Below, piece after piece: positions 18,246 to 27,333 of a stretch of DNA of 64,000 nt. Numbering within the stretch: the first letter of the stretch is position 1; every line of letters starts with the position of its first letter. Origin of the DNA: SFTJ01 sp905210415 (lineage in GTDB: Bacteria > Bacteroidota > Bacteroidia > Bacteroidales > Muribaculaceae); the NCBI GenBank assembly GCA_902476295.1, contig CABSDC010000005.1:1-64000 (forward strand), read 5' to 3'. The position numbers and the translations under genes were made by a program. Under the pieces are notes generated by a model. It worked only from the letters and a program-made list of their open reading frames with translations, did no database searches and was not told where the DNA came from.

Positions 18246-18806
18246 ATGAAAATAATAGCACTCTACGATAACTACGAGCCTCAGCAATTTGATGGCAAGG
18301 TATACCTTATGGCCGACTCTTCGCTCGCAAAAAGCGGCAAGCCATGGTTCCTTCCTGAGTTTGCTCTAGAATTCACATATCACACTCACCTTGTGATTCG
18401 CATCGGGCGACTTGGCAAAAACATCGCACGCCGATTTGCCCACCGATATGTTGACGCCGTCACAGTGGGCGCCACCGTCACTGCCTGCGGCATAGCTGAC
18501 AATGCCATAGCCAAAGCATTCGACGGCGCAGCCATGATTGGCGATTTCCTCCCAATAGAGCAAATCAGCGACCTCAACGAAATCAACGCATCGCTCGCCA
18601 ACGGCGACATCGTCACCACATACCAGTCAAGCCAAATGGCATGCCACATTGATGAAATCATAGAATATGTGAGCAAATACTTCACATTGAAAATCGGCGA
18701 CATCATCTACACCGGTTTTGGCGACAACTCCACACCACTGGCTATCGGACAACATCTAACAGGCTCAATCAACGGAGAAAACGTGCTTGATATCAAAATC
18801 AAGTGA
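18246..18806 (+). CDS. FAH-family hydrolase, shortened
   Basis: A 186-residue protein of the fumarylacetoacetate hydrolase fold. FALEFTYHTHLVIRIG gives the paired acidic metal-binding strand, FDGAAMIGDF the central loop, and DIIYTGFGDNSTPL the C-terminal barrel. The segment that normally carries the TARD catalytic stretch reads TVTACGIADNAI and is several residues shorter than in standard members, so activity as a hydrolase or decarboxylase is uncertain. It follows rex by 72 bases. Substrate unknown. Confidence 0.78.
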   Translation: MKIIALYDNYEPQQFDGKVYLMADSSLAKSGKPWFLPEFALEFTYHTHLVIRIGRLGKNIARRFAHRYVDAVTVGATVTACGIADNAIAKAFDGAAMIGDFLPIEQISDLNEINASLANGDIVTTYQSSQMACHIDEIIEYVSKYFTLKIGDIIYTGFGDNSTPLAIGQHLTGSINGENVLDIKIK

Positions 18807-18862
18807 CAAACCCTACCACAATTATATTTAGACAACCATAAAAAACTGGAAAATTAAGATCT

Positions 18863-21800
18863 ATGAAAAAGGCTTATAAATATATATTTCTTGCTTTAGC
18901 ATTATGTTCGCAACTGGCGGCTTCGGCATTCAGCAGCAACAAGTATGCAAGCACATCGCGCCTCGCAAGCGGCAAATGGGTGAAAATAGCGTTAACCAAA
19001 AGCGGCATGTATCAAATCACATACGACCAACTTGCCGAAATGGGTTTTTCCGACCCAAGCAAAGTGAAGGTCTATGGTCATGGCGGCTCGCTGATGTCGG
19101 AATTGCTCGACGGTAATGCCATCGACGATTTGCAACAAGTGGCTATCGGCCGTAGCAACAACAAGATATATTTCTACGCTAATGGCCTGGTGAAGATGAC
19201 GCTAAACACCAACAAGAAGATGCCAGCATACACCCGCACTATCAACCATTATGCCAACAAAGCATATTATTTCCTCACCGAAAACGATGAGAGCGCCAGC
19301 GAAATCAAGTATTACTCTACCCCTTCGGCTGGCGGAATATATTATCGCAAAACGAGTCTCGACTACACCTATCACGAAAGCGAACTCACAAACCTCGCCA
19401 GCACAGGACGCGAATTGTTTGGCGAGTCTATCATACCAGCTTCGGAAGGCAAACCAGTACAATTTGATTACACACTAAACGCTCCTGCCGAAGACTCTAC
19501 CATCACAGTGCAATGCGCTATCGGAGCAATACCTACCGCCGAAACAAGCATTTCGTGCAAACTAAATGGCGACAGCGTGCCTTTCTCAAGCCGCCAAGCC
19601 ACCATCAACACACTTGCCGGCTTCGACATCTACAAGACCATTTCTCCTGTGGCTGCCATCACTCCGCTTAATGCCTCAAGCAGCGGCAAACTATCTATCT
19701 CAATTGCCGAACCAGCCAATTTGAGCAAAGCCTATCTCGACTATTTCATCTTGACGTATTTCCACGACAACTCCATGAATGGCTCACAAATGCGCATGGG
19801 ATTCAACGACCTTTCGGTATACGATGAGATCACCATTCTCGACGGCGATAAAAACATTCAAGTGTGGAACATCACCGATAGCAACAACCCTACCCGCATG
19901 CGCCTCACAGCGAAAGAGGAATACGACGAGGACCTTGAGGAAAACATCACCGTTCAAGATTTCTACTACGGAAGCAATGGCAACGGCGAGTTCATAGCAT
20001 TCCGTCCTGATGGCTTGCTATACGAAATAGATTCCTACGAAACAGTGAAAAATCAAAATCTGCACGGCGAAGCCACTCCAGATTTCGTGATTATATGCCC
20101 AAGAAACCTGCATCAGCAAGCCGAACGCCTGGCGCAACTGCACCGCGACAAAGACGGTATGCAAGTGCTGGTTGCTGACCAAGAAGACATCTTCAACGAG
20201 TTTTCTTCTGGTACACCCGACGCCACCGCCTACCGCTTGATGCTGAAGATGTTCTACGACCGCGACCCTCAGAAATTGAAATATCTGTTGATGTTTGGTG
20301 GCGGCTATTTCGACAACCGCCAGATTCTTCGCAACAAGGGCGACAATTTCTTGCTCACCTACCAAAGCGTGATTGGCTACAACAACTCTCTCACCTACGT
20401 TTCCGACGACTACTTTGCACTCCTCAGCGACAATTCCGGCTCAAGCATCACCAGCGATCAATTATGCCTTGGCGTGGGCCGCTTGCCTGTGATCACCGAA
20501 GAAGAAGCACGCGACATTGTTGACAAAATCGCGTCTTACATCGATAACACAGACTATTCCAACTGGCGCAACAAGATGATAATCATGGACGAGTTTGGCG
20601 ATGACAACATCCACACATTCCAAGCCACCAACCTTGAAAATCTCGTTGCCACCACAACGGCCAAAGATCTCGACATCAAGCGCCTGCACGTTGCAGCATA
20701 CACTCTTGTGGAATCAAATGCCAACCCTGTATATGCAAAAGGCAACAAAAACACTTATGCGGCAAAACTGCAGTTAAGCGACTTCTTAAATGAAGGCGCC
20801 CTATATATGACATATATGGGACACGGCGGACCAACAACACTATCTAAAAAGTATGTTTGGCTGACCATCGACGTTAAGAACACTCCGCTCACCCGCTTGC
20901 CAATCATGAGTATCGCGGCTTGCGACATTGCTAACTACGACAGCAACACTCGCGGTATTGGCGAATATATGATTATCACTCCTGGCCACGGATGTATCGC
21001 TCTTCTCACTTCTACACGCACTGTGGAAGCCACTGAGAACGACCAAATCAACCGCGACTTCATCAAGGCGCTATTTACAACCAAAAGCGACGGTTCAACC
21101 CGCACTTTAGGCGAGGCTTATGTTTCTGCAAAATCGGCCTACGGCACTCTGCCTTCTCGCAACAAGATGTGCTACACGCTATTTGCCGACCCTGCGCTCA
21201 AGCCAAACTACCCTAAGTCGTACATCAAGGCAAATACTTTAAACGGAATTGAGGCCAACACGCCTACTGTTTTGAAACCTATGACCAAAGTGAATATCGA
21301 AGCATCGGTTTGCACTGCCGATGGCAACATCGACACCACATTCAATGGTGAGGCAACAATCTCGCTATATGATGTGCAAGAGCCCTACAAGGAAGTGGAA
21401 GATGCCGGCGTGACCCTGCAAGCATACCACAACCGCCCTCTATTGAGCGAAACCATGGCGAAAGTGGAGAATGGCAAATTCACGGCATCTCTGCTCGTGC
21501 CAAAGACATGCACTGCCAATGGCAATAACGGTCTCATTAGACTCTACGCTCGCAGCAACGACAACAAGACTCTTGAAAACGGCAGCATAAGCAACATTTC
21601 GTTTGCAGAATACAACGAAGACGACGAAGCAACTATCATCGACAATCAAGCGCCTATAATTGAGAAGATGTACATCAACGATGAAACATCTTTTGCCAAC
21701 GACCTGAATGTCGCCCCCGACTTCACTCTTCACGCACAGATTACCGACGACGTTGCTCTCAGCAATCAAAGCCAAACTATCGGCAAGCAAATCTCTCTGG

Positions 21801-22276
21801 TGCTCGACGGCACGGAATACTACAACGGTGTGCGAGGTTTTACCCGATATGCCAACGATGGTGCGTCAATGACAATCAATATGCCTTTGGTTGGAATCAG
21901 CGAAGGCTCGCACAATCTCAAAATCACCGTTTACGATGCTGCCGGCAATAGCGCATCCAAGACTATCACTTTCATTGTTGTGCCATCGCAAGTAGAGGCC
22001 ACTCTCACCGCAAGCGATAGTCCTGCAAAAGACAAAGTGACATTCTCGTTCACTCACAAATTCGCAAGCGCGCCTACGCTGAAGATTTTCGTCACAAACG
22101 AGAAAAACGAAGTAGTTTGGAGCAAAGCCACTGCCGACGACACCTGCGAATGGGATTTGACCGACAACAACGGTCAACGACTTCCTGCTGGCGTATATCA
22201 ATACTACGGCACTGCCATCGCCAACAGCCAAAGCGCAGGCACAAAGATTTCTCAGTTGATTATTCTCGGCGAATAA
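18863..22276 (+). CDS. Type IX secretion sortase PorU (C25 family), paralog 2
   Basis: A 1137-residue C25-type protein next to porV, which is where porU sits in Porphyromonas. A signal peptide (first 22 residues) is followed by an N-terminal PorU domain starting KWVKIALTKSGMYQIT. The peptidase domain (about 400-780) has His654 in YMGHGG and Cys687 in IAACDIANYD, spaced by 33 residues as in gingipains. Ig-like domains and a C-terminal T9SS-like beta domain (from about 1050) end it. Its nucleophile motif differs from the usual TCEFSRFD form held by the paralog at 11052. Whether both cleave the same cargo cannot be told. A perfect terminator (22315-22363) follows. Confidence 0.85.
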   Translation: MKKAYKYIFLALALCSQLAASAFSSNKYASTSRLASGKWVKIALTKSGMYQITYDQLAEMGFSDPSKVKVYGHGGSLMSELLDGNAIDDLQQVAIGRSNNKIYFYANGLVKMTLNTNKKMPAYTRTINHYANKAYYFLTENDESASEIKYYSTPSAGGIYYRKTSLDYTYHESELTNLASTGRELFGESIIPASEGKPVQFDYTLNAPAEDSTITVQCAIGAIPTAETSISCKLNGDSVPFSSRQATINTLAGFDIYKTISPVAAITPLNASSSGKLSISIAEPANLSKAYLDYFILTYFHDNSMNGSQMRMGFNDLSVYDEITILDGDKNIQVWNITDSNNPTRMRLTAKEEYDEDLEENITVQDFYYGSNGNGEFIAFRPDGLLYEIDSYETVKNQNLHGEATPDFVIICPRNLHQQAERLAQLHRDKDGMQVLVADQEDIFNEFSSGTPDATAYRLMLKMFYDRDPQKLKYLLMFGGGYFDNRQILRNKGDNFLLTYQSVIGYNNSLTYVSDDYFALLSDNSGSSITSDQLCLGVGRLPVITEEEARDIVDKIASYIDNTDYSNWRNKMIIMDEFGDDNIHTFQATNLENLVATTTAKDLDIKRLHVAAYTLVESNANPVYAKGNKNTYAAKLQLSDFLNEGALYMTYMGHGGPTTLSKKYVWLTIDVKNTPLTRLPIMSIAACDIANYDSNTRGIGEYMIITPGHGCIALLTSTRTVEATENDQINRDFIKALFTTKSDGSTRTLGEAYVSAKSAYGTLPSRNKMCYTLFADPALKPNYPKSYIKANTLNGIEANTPTVLKPMTKVNIEASVCTADGNIDTTFNGEATISLYDVQEPYKEVEDAGVTLQAYHNRPLLSETMAKVENGKFTASLLVPKTCTANGNNGLIRLYARSNDNKTLENGSISNISFAEYNEDDEATIIDNQAPIIEKMYINDETSFANDLNVAPDFTLHAQITDDVALSNQSQTIGKQISLVLDGTEYYNGVRGFTRYANDGASMTINMPLVGISEGSHNLKITVYDAAGNSASKTITFIVVPSQVEATLTASDSPAKDKVTFSFTHKFASAPTLKIFVTNEKNEVVWSKATADDTCEWDLTDNNGQRLPAGVYQYYGTAIANSQSAGTKISQLIILGE

Positions 22277-22314
22277 TCGCCATGTAACGGCGCTTTCTCT
22301 GCCAGCCATCCACA

Positions 22315-22363
22315 AGTTGCTGCACCATCTCACGCATTGTGATGATGCAGCAACTATTTTTTT
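22315..22363 (+). terminator. Terminator of porU paralog 2
   Basis: A 10-bp perfect stem (AGTTGCTGCA/TGCAGCAACT) with a loop of about 21 bases is followed by A and seven T. It separates this gene from porV, so the two may be transcribed apart. Confidence 0.85.
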
Positions 22364-22444
22364 ATCCTCTTTTAAAGGTCGTGGCACAATAAAAAACGAT
22401 AAAACAAGTTATTATGATTAGACGTATTTTACAATAGACTGAAA

Positions 22445-23647
22445 ATGAAAAAACTCACAATCATATCGTCGATGCTCGCTGCGGCATTCAGCACGACTTG
22501 CCCCACCACTTATGCCGACGACAACATCAAGAATGAATTCAACCCTATCACCACTGGTGTGACCTCGCTAAGTATCACTCCTGATGCTCGCGGAGCATCT
22601 ATGGGAGACCTCGGTGCTGCCACCGACCCTGATGTAAACTCTCAATTCTGGAACGCATCAAAATATGCATTTGCATATAGCCAAGCTGGTGTATCGCTGT
22701 CATACACCCCATGGCTTCGCAAACTCGTCAACGACATATTCCTTGCCAACGCTGCAGGATACTGGAAGGTGGGCAGTTCCGACAACCAAGCAGTGAGTGC
22801 TTCGCTTCGCTACTTCTCGCTTGGCGAAATTGTTTCGAAAGACTACGAGGGCGCAACCCTATCGAGCATCAACCCATTTGAAATGGCTGTTGACTTGGGT
22901 TATTCACGCAAGCTCTCTGAAAAATACTCTATGGGTGTAGTTTTGCGCTACATCTATTCTGACCTCGGATTTACCGAAGGTGGTTCGAGCGACCGCACAA
23001 AAGGCGCTTCTGCTTTCGCTGCCGACATCTCGGGTTACTTCACCTCATACCCTATCATCGGCAGAAACGAGTGCCAATGGTCTCTCGGTTGGAATATCTC
23101 AAACATCGGTTCTAAAGTAGGCTACAACGGCGGCAACAACCCTGCTTTCTTGCCTACCAACTTAAGATTGGGTACAGCATTTACATTCCCTCTTGCCGAC
23201 TACCACAACCTCACACTCTCTGCCGACTTCAACAAACTGCTCGTGCCTACCCGTCCACGCAGTTCCGACTATAAAGACAACGAGCAATACGAACAAGCTC
23301 TACAAGACTGGAAAGACATGTCGCCTATCACAGGCATTTTCAAGTCGTTCACCGATGCTCCTGGCGGATTTAAGGAAGAACTTCGCGAGATCAACTACTC
23401 TATAGGTGCAGAATATGGCTACAACCAACAATTCTTCATCCGCGGCGGTTACTTCCACGAAAGTGCCTACAAGGGCGATCGCCAATACTTCGGCTTCGGT
23501 GCCGGTTTCGCTCTCAACGTCATCAAGATTGATGCCGCTTATATGATTGCAACCGCACAAAGCAGCCCTCTCGACCAGACTCTTCGATTCACACTATCGT
23601 TTGACATGGACGGAATCCGCGAACTGCTTGGAGGCAGAAGAAAATAA
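22445..23647 (+). CDS. Type IX secretion shuttle protein PorV
   Basis: A 400-residue outer-membrane beta-barrel of the PorV (LptO) type. PorV collects cargo from SprA and delivers it to PorU. A signal peptide of 24 residues is followed by the family motif TPDARGASMGDLGAA near residue 50, then strands with DLGYSRKL and LRYIYSDLG, and a last strand ending FDMDGIRELLGGRRK. The length fits the family. It stands between porU paralog 2 and ispF. Confidence 0.93.
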   Translation: MKKLTIISSMLAAAFSTTCPTTYADDNIKNEFNPITTGVTSLSITPDARGASMGDLGAATDPDVNSQFWNASKYAFAYSQAGVSLSYTPWLRKLVNDIFLANAAGYWKVGSSDNQAVSASLRYFSLGEIVSKDYEGATLSSINPFEMAVDLGYSRKLSEKYSMGVVLRYIYSDLGFTEGGSSDRTKGASAFAADISGYFTSYPIIGRNECQWSLGWNISNIGSKVGYNGGNNPAFLPTNLRLGTAFTFPLADYHNLTLSADFNKLLVPTRPRSSDYKDNEQYEQALQDWKDMSPITGIFKSFTDAPGGFKEELREINYSIGAEYGYNQQFFIRGGYFHESAYKGDRQYFGFGAGFALNVIKIDAAYMIATAQSSPLDQTLRFTLSFDMDGIRELLGGRRK

Positions 23648-23683
23648 ATTTGATTAATCAATAAAGCACACACATTTATAATT

Positions 23684-24187
23684 ATGTTTCGAGTTGGAAT
23701 GGGCTTTGACGTTCACCGTCTTGTAGAAGACCGCGAACTATGGCTTGGTGGTATCAAAATACCATACGAAAAAGGATTGTTAGGACATAGCGATGCCGAC
23801 GTGGCTATCCACGCACTCTGCGATGCGATGCTTGGTGCTGCCAATCTTGGCGACATCGGCCATCATTTCCCCGACAAAGACCCTAAATACAAAGGCATCG
23901 ATAGCAAGAAACTTCTCACCGAGGTCAACAAACTCATCGATGTGCAAGGCTACCAACTCGGCAACGCCGACATCACCATCTGCTGCGAGCAACCAAAAAT
24001 CAACCCTCACATCATGGCTATGCAAGAAGCCATAGCTTGGTGCCTCAACTGCAGCCCTACACTCATCTCCATTAAAGCCACCACTACCGAACGCCTTGGC
24101 TACACCGGTCGTGGCGAAGGCATTGCAGCCTATGCTGTGGTGATGCTCAAAAAGCGCTCTTGCGACTTTATGCCTTACACAATGTAA
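23684..24187 (+). CDS. 2-C-methyl-D-erythritol 2,4-cyclodiphosphate synthase
   Basis: IspF forms the cyclic diphosphate in the non-mevalonate isoprenoid pathway. The 167-residue protein has the zinc ligands Asp9, His11 (GFDVHRL) and His43 (AIHALCDA), the GHSDADV loop, the nucleotide loop GDIGHHFPD, and TTTERLGYTGRGEGIAA near the end. Its normal length and lack of a signal peptide make it a cytoplasmic enzyme. It starts 36 bases after porV. Confidence 0.95.
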   Translation: MFRVGMGFDVHRLVEDRELWLGGIKIPYEKGLLGHSDADVAIHALCDAMLGAANLGDIGHHFPDKDPKYKGIDSKKLLTEVNKLIDVQGYQLGNADITICCEQPKINPHIMAMQEAIAWCLNCSPTLISIKATTTERLGYTGRGEGIAAYAVVMLKKRSCDFMPYTM

Positions 24188-24301
24188 GACCGAAAGTCGC
24201 CCCCAAACAAGAAAAAATATCACTTTTGCATCTACATCTATGATGCAAATTCTCAGATATATACAATTGCCGAAGATTTAGCATAAATTATTTGCCAAAC
24301 C

Positions 24302-24333
24302 TTTGGTAACAAGCAAATTTATTATTAACTTTG
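24302..24333 (+). promoter_or_regulatory. Promoter of rplU-rpmA
   Basis: TTTG, exactly 20 bases, then TAACTTTG: a perfect match to the Bacteroidota promoter pattern. It predicts a leader of about 85 bases. Confidence 0.85.
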
Positions 24334-24340
24334 CACCGCA

Positions 24341-24420
24341 TTTTCCGCAGAAGGCTCTAACGAAGAGATGCCACACCATAAGCATCCGCCTCTCGGGTTA
24401 ACTTTGTAACATTATTATTT
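24341..24420 (+). promoter_or_regulatory. Possible structured leader of rplU
   Basis: The leader can fold a hairpin with GATGC (24367-24371) and GCATC (24382-24386), extended by AGAG/CTCT with a bulge. Ribosomal-protein leaders are often autoregulatory, but I cannot match this one to a named family. Confidence 0.35.
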
Positions 24421-24423
24421 TAA

Positions 24424-24744
24424 ATGTACGCAATTGTAAGTATCAAGGGACAACAATTCAAGGCTGAAGCTGGCAAATATTTGTTTGTCCACTATCTCGG
24501 CGAAGAAGCTAAGGCTGGCGATTCAGTAGAATTTGCTGACGTTCTTCTTATCGACGCTGACGGTGACGTTAAAGTCGGCGCTCCTACCGTTGAAGGAGCA
24601 AAGGTGGTTTGCGAAGTAGCAGAACCATTGGTAAAAGGTGAACACGTCATTGTCTTCAAGAAGAAGAGACGTAAGGGCTATCGCCGTTTGAACGGTCACC
24701 GCCAATACTTCACCAAAGTAGTGATTAAAGACGTTATTGCTTAA
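24424..24744 (+). CDS. 50S ribosomal protein L21
   Basis: A 106-residue ribosomal protein. It opens YAIVSIKGQQFKAEAGKYLFV and ends with the basic KKKRRKGYRRLNGHRQ stretch that binds 23S rRNA. It has its own perfect promoter and is followed after 20 bases by rpmA, the universal partner. Codons are of the high-expression type. Confidence 0.97.
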   Translation: MYAIVSIKGQQFKAEAGKYLFVHYLGEEAKAGDSVEFADVLLIDADGDVKVGAPTVEGAKVVCEVAEPLVKGEHVIVFKKKRRKGYRRLNGHRQYFTKVVIKDVIA

Positions 24745-24764
24745 CCCCTAAAAATTTTAAAGAA

Positions 24765-25031
24765 ATGGCACATAAAAAAGGTGTAGGTAGTTCTAAGAAC
24801 GGCCGTGAGTCAGAAAGCAAACGACTCGGCATTAAGATTTTTGGTGGCGCTTTTGCAAAGGCTGGCAACATAATCAAGCGTCAACGTGGTACAGTTCACC
24901 ATCCAGGTCTAAACGTTGGTATGGGTAAGGACCACACTCTTTACGCTCTTGTTGATGGCACAGTTGTATTCAAGACCAAGGCTGGTCGCTCATACATCTG
25001 CGTTGATCCAGTTCAAAGCGAAAACAACTAA
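24765..25031 (+). CDS. 50S ribosomal protein L27
   Basis: An 88-residue ribosomal protein starting AHKKGVGSSKNGRESESKRLG, the tail that reaches the peptidyl-transferase centre, and continuing with GNIIKRQRGT. No Firmicutes-type N-terminal extension is present. Second gene of the rplU-rpmA operon, ended by a strong terminator. Confidence 0.97.
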   Translation: MAHKKGVGSSKNGRESESKRLGIKIFGGAFAKAGNIIKRQRGTVHHPGLNVGMGKDHTLYALVDGTVVFKTKAGRSYICVDPVQSENN

Positions 25032-25062
25032 TTGCTCGTAAGCAATTAAACAAACCGAATCA

Positions 25063-25103
25063 CGGAGGTTGTGTCTCTTTCGACACAACCTCCGCTTGTT
25101 TTT
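25063..25103 (+). terminator. Terminator of rplU-rpmA
   Basis: A 13-bp perfect stem (CGGAGGTTGTGTC and its complement) with a 6-base loop is followed by CTTG and TTTTT. Confidence 0.88.
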
Positions 25104-25156
25104 CTGCTATTCTCCGCAAGTTACCATATCGCCCCAAGAATTAACAACATCAAAAC

Positions 25157-25188
25157 ATTGTCTATCAAAAAATTTGTTCGTATTTTTG
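25157..25188 (+). promoter_or_regulatory. Promoter of the BspA-like LRR gene
   Basis: ATTG, 20 bases, then TATTTTTG, just 18 bases before the start codon, so the leader is very short. Confidence 0.75.
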
Positions 25189-25206
25189 TATTAAAATAGA
25201 CAATCT

Positions 25207-27285
25207 ATGCTCAAACCAATTTTATACATAGCACTTTCGCTCGCAACCTTTAGTGCACAAGCGATTACAATCAACTGCACCGCTGGCAAACTATCAGAAA
25301 CCGTTAGCGACAACACAGTTGTGTCTCTTGACATCAACGGCACAATCAACGCATTCGACTTTAAATTTATCGCCGACAGCCTGACGCAGTTGCAAACACT
25401 CAACATGGGCAAATGCACAATCGAGGCTTGCGAATCAAGCAAACCTATTTTTGTGAACGCACGCTCGTTTGCAAGCAACACCATCCCTACGGCATGCTTT
25501 GCAGGAAGCCACATCGCAAACATCACTCTGCCGGCATCTGCCACAGTCATCGGCGAAAGCGCTTTCTTCGGCTGCGACAATCTTGAGCATATCGTCCTTC
25601 CTGAGCAAATCGACTCTATCGCGGCTTATGCCTTCTCGGCAAGCGGCATCAAAGATATCACCTTGCCTGCTTCGGTCACCCACGTTGGCGAGGGAGCATT
25701 CTCTCACTGCACAGCTCTCTCGGCTGTCACCATCAGCGACAATAGTCGCAAAGCCAACATCACCATCGGCAAAGAAGCATTCATCGGCTGCACGGCTCTC
25801 GCCTCTGCCAATCTCGGCAAGAGCGTGAGCGAAATACAGCAACGCGCATTCAGCGGATGCAGCAACGAAGCTCTCACAATCACAGTAGGCGAAAACTGCG
25901 CACTTGCCACTATAGGTGAAGGTGCATTTATGGGCAGCGGCATCAGCACATTCAATTTCGCGAATTGCCCGAAACTGAAAGTGATTCCAAAGTATGCTTT
26001 CGCTACATCACACCTGCGCGAAGTGGCTATTCCCGAAAGCATCACTCACATCAGTGAGGGAGCATTCTACTACGGCACCCACATCACCAGCATCGACCTT
26101 GGCAACTGCGCATCAAGCATCTCTGCCTTGCAATTTGCTGGCTGCAATGGTGCCACCACAACTGGCATCAATCACGACACCAACGAAATTAGCAACTACG
26201 CCTTCTACGGTTGGAACCAAACAAACAAATTGGTGCTTCCTGAAGCAATGGCATCTATCGGTGATTACGCTTTTGCCAACATGACTTCTCTTGAAAAGAT
26301 AACAAGCATCAATAGCGAAGCCCCTGCCTTGGGCGAAGCGGTTTTCAGCGGTATCACGCCATCCAACGTGCTGCTAACCACTAAAGCCGATGCCGCAGGA
26401 TATCGCACAGGCGAGCAATGGAAAGATTTCAAGCATACACTGAACGGCGATGCCGACAACAATAGCGAAATCAACATCAACGACATCACCACCATCGTAA
26501 GCCACATCAACGGCAAAACGCCAAATAACTTTCTATATGAGGCCGCCGACGCCAACGTTGACGACGCTGTCAACGATAGCGACGTAAGCACCGTGGTTAG
26601 CACAATTGCCACCGCAAACAAATCTGCTGCCACACAGACAAGCACCAGCCATCTGCAATGTGGCGACATAGTAGTGGTTCGCGGCGAACACACCGACGTG
26701 AACATCGCGCTTGTCAACGCCGTGGATTTCTCGGCATTCCAGTGCGACATCACCATCCCTGCCGATAGCAAGTTTATCACCACCGATGGCAAGACAATCA
26801 GTGCATCGCCTCGCTTCACAGACAGCCACTGCATAATCGAGAAGCCGATTGCCGACAACAAAGTGCGCGTGATAGCTTACTCTACAGCAAACGCAAGTTT
26901 CAGCAACGACTCTCAAGCGCTGTTCTCTTACAAAATCACCGGACTTTCTCCAGAGCAAGAATCTAATGGGGTTATCACAGTGGATAATATCATCTTCTCG
27001 CAAGTCGATAGCAACGATGGCAGCACCAACTGCATTGAGCATCACTTTGCCGACCTTGCGATAAACACCACCTTCACTGGCATCGACGCCCCTACAATCA
27101 ACGGAATGAAAATATACGCCTCAGGGCTTCATATCATAGTGTTGTCGCCAGTCGACACCACACTACAACTCACCACTGCGGCCGGCATCACCACAAAACT
27201 CACGGTGAACGCTGGCAAGAACGTCTACGATGTTGCCGAACCGGGCATTTACATCGTGGGCAAGACCAAAGTGGCGGTATATTAA
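25207..27285 (+). CDS. BspA-like leucine-rich-repeat surface protein with dockerin-type repeats
   Basis: A 692-residue exported protein. The signal peptide (19 residues, ending FSAQA) is followed by at least eight LRR_5/BspA repeats (about 75-400) with cores such as IGESAFFGCDNLEHI. A pair of calcium-loop repeats of the dockerin I type follows (GDADNNSEININD near 413, ADANVDDAVNDSD near 445). Next comes a cohesin-like beta domain (about 480-620) and a short C-terminal domain ending GIYIVGKTKVAVY, like T9SS sorting domains. BspA-like proteins bind host matrix proteins or glycoproteins. Secretion by the T9SS encoded nearby is likely, by inference. Confidence 0.85.
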   Translation: MLKPILYIALSLATFSAQAITINCTAGKLSETVSDNTVVSLDINGTINAFDFKFIADSLTQLQTLNMGKCTIEACESSKPIFVNARSFASNTIPTACFAGSHIANITLPASATVIGESAFFGCDNLEHIVLPEQIDSIAAYAFSASGIKDITLPASVTHVGEGAFSHCTALSAVTISDNSRKANITIGKEAFIGCTALASANLGKSVSEIQQRAFSGCSNEALTITVGENCALATIGEGAFMGSGISTFNFANCPKLKVIPKYAFATSHLREVAIPESITHISEGAFYYGTHITSIDLGNCASSISALQFAGCNGATTTGINHDTNEISNYAFYGWNQTNKLVLPEAMASIGDYAFANMTSLEKITSINSEAPALGEAVFSGITPSNVLLTTKADAAGYRTGEQWKDFKHTLNGDADNNSEININDITTIVSHINGKTPNNFLYEAADANVDDAVNDSDVSTVVSTIATANKSAATQTSTSHLQCGDIVVVRGEHTDVNIALVNAVDFSAFQCDITIPADSKFITTDGKTISASPRFTDSHCIIEKPIADNKVRVIAYSTANASFSNDSQALFSYKITGLSPEQESNGVITVDNIIFSQVDSNDGSTNCIEHHFADLAINTTFTGIDAPTINGMKIYASGLHIIVLSPVDTTLQLTTAAGITTKLTVNAGKNVYDVAEPGIYIVGKTKVAVY

Positions 27286-27333
27286 TGCTCCACCCTCTTC
27301 ACAATCACTACAAATCTATTAGGCTGAAATTTT

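Noticed and set aside
24399..24406. Second TAACTTTG near rplU as a promoter
   Set aside because: There is no TTG box 20 bases upstream, and it sits inside the leader of the clear promoter at 24302-24333.
25207..26450. Repeats in the LRR gene as a DNA repeat array
   Set aside because: The similarity is at protein level (LRR units) and the DNA is too diverged for a true tandem array.
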